64,000 nt of DNA, taken from contig NZ_LT629703.1 of NCBI RefSeq assembly GCF_900103365.1, positions 4,946,501 to 5,010,500 of the forward strand, in the 5' to 3' direction. Origin of the DNA: Afipia sp. GAS231. Its GTDB lineage: Bacteria; Pseudomonadota; Alphaproteobacteria; Rhizobiales; Xanthobacteraceae. Shown here piece by piece: positions 63,351-64,000 of this stretch. The translations under genes and the position numbers were made by a program. Under the pieces are notes generated by a model that was given only the letters and a program-made list of their open reading frames with translations, had not been told where the DNA came from and made no database searches. Every line of letters starts with the position of its first letter. Position 1 is the first letter of the stretch.

Positions 63351-64000
63351 TCAATTGCTTCCTTGGCCTGCCAGCCGTCGCATGTCAGTCGCTCGCCGCA
63401 ATGCGCGCGGCGGATGGCCGTACAGGCGCAAGAAGGCTCGGCGCATCCGCTCCTTATCGCCGAACCCGACGTTGCGCGCGATGACTTCGATCGGCTCGAT
63501 CCCCTCCTGCACACGTGGAAGGGCCACCTCGGCCCGCAAGCGCTCGACGGCCCGCGCAGGCGTGTCGCCTGTCTCCTTGAGAAACAAACGGGCGAATTGA
63601 CGGGAGCTGATCCGCGCAGCGCCGGCCATCCTTTCAACGGAAAGCGGTTCGTGGAGATGCTCGCGTGCGAACTTCAGCGCGTCTCTGACCCGATCGGAGG
63701 GAGGCTCAAGTTCGAGCATCGTCGAAAATTGCGACTGGCCGCCCGATCTGCGATGATAGACGACCATTTCACGTGCGACCGCCTTTGACGCATCAATCCC
63801 GAAATCGTCTTCAATCAGGGCCAACGTCAAATCGATGCCGGACGTTATCCCCGCGGATGTCCAGATATTGCCGTCCCTAGCGAAGATCTGATCTGCGCTG
63901 ACACGCACTTTGGGGAAACGCCTCTGCAACTCGGCTGCGTATCTCCAGTGCGTCGTCGCCACGCGACCATCCAGCAGTCCCGCCGCGGCCAGCAGAAAAG
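63351..64000 (-). CDS. GlxA-type AraC transcriptional regulator (cut by window edge)
   Basis: The frame enters from the right edge and ends at 63351, giving about 216 visible residues. 'LLDGRVATTHWRYAAELQRR' belongs to the DJ-1/PfpI-like sensor of GlxA regulators. The C-terminal AraC domain shows 'LSVERMAGAARISSRQFARL' and 'PIEVIARNVGFGDKERMRRA'. The N-terminal part is outside the window. It would sense a small molecule and activate or repress nearby genes, possibly the ligase unit, which it faces tail-to-tail. Confidence 0.9.
   Translation of the reverse strand, partial: FLLAAAGLLDGRVATTHWRYAAELQRRFPKVRVSADQIFARDGNIWTSAGITSGIDLTLALIEDDFGIDASKAVAREMVVYHRRSGGQSQFSTMLELEPPSDRVRDALKFAREHLHEPLSVERMAGAARISSRQFARLFLKETGDTPARAVERLRAEVALPRVQEGIEPIEVIARNVGFGDKERMRRAFLRLYGHPPRALRRATDMRRLAGQGSN

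Overview
The window looks like chromosomal DNA from a high-GC alphaproteobacterium, most likely Bradyrhizobium or a near relative in the Nitrobacteraceae. This rests on the family mix (split pntA, a class III-like PHA synthase, an OpgC-type membrane protein, many SDR, TetR and CoA-ligase genes), on base composition, and on recognition of individual proteins. It is an inference; no rRNA, tRNA or other phylogenetic marker is present. No phage, insertion sequence, CRISPR array or replication origin was seen.

Layout. 0-3 kb: a LuxR-type regulator cut by the left edge, a TetR regulator, an alpha/beta hydrolase and a VOC-fold protein. 3-9 kb: a forward catabolic unit with a MetE-like zinc protein, a DUF485/ActP-type symporter pair, an SDR, a mandelate-racemase-like enolase-superfamily enzyme and a nu-class-like glutathione transferase, closed by a strong terminator. 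9-15.3 kb: glutathione reductase, then on the minus strand adenylate kinase, pyrophosphatase and the three-gene transhydrogenase pntAA-pntAB-pntB. 15.6-26.3 kb: a TetR regulator and an HSL esterase beside a long forward PHA/acyl-CoA cluster (PhaE-like protein, PhaC, GNAT, CoA ligase, phasin, acetoacetate decarboxylase, 3-hydroxyacyl-CoA dehydrogenase, class III CoA transferase, SDR), ended by a bidirectional terminator. 26.3-35 kb: an ACS-family MFS transporter, an orphan substrate-binding protein, a fused FAD monooxygenase-esterase with a divergent TetR, a tautomerase with a divergent AraC, and an HxlR regulator. 35-46 kb: SDRs, an OpgC-like protein, a quinol-monooxygenase-like protein, an enoyl-CoA hydratase, a SnoaL-like protein with a divergent TetR, an MDR/SDR pair, an AraC regulator and an Asp-nucleophile hydrolase. 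46-54 kb: HxlR, an HCCA-isomerase-like protein, a CoA ligase, two atypical SDRs, a chimeric acyl-CoA dehydrogenase/Fe-ADH ORF, a GST and a LysR. 54-64 kb: LysR, a secreted protein, SDRs, an Old Yellow Enzyme, a second SnoaL-like protein, TetR, a MaoC pair, a third CoA ligase and a GlxA-like regulator cut by the right edge.

Taken together this is an accessory catabolic region made of many small regulator-plus-enzyme modules. Most modules process ring or acyl compounds through CoA thioesters, with glutathione enzymes recurring (two GSTs, Gor, an HCCA-isomerase-like protein). AMP and pyrophosphate from the three CoA ligases could be recycled by the adk/ppa pair, and reducing power balanced by pntAB. 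Several decayed fragments (a binding-protein N-terminus, an OYE tail, an SDR start, a chimeric dehydrogenase) show that the region has been rearranged by deletion.

The most unusual items are the FAD monooxygenase-esterase fusion paired with a binding protein, three SDRs with Phe at the catalytic Tyr position, an OYE lacking the His/Asn pair, and several well-formed operator arrays in divergent promoters.
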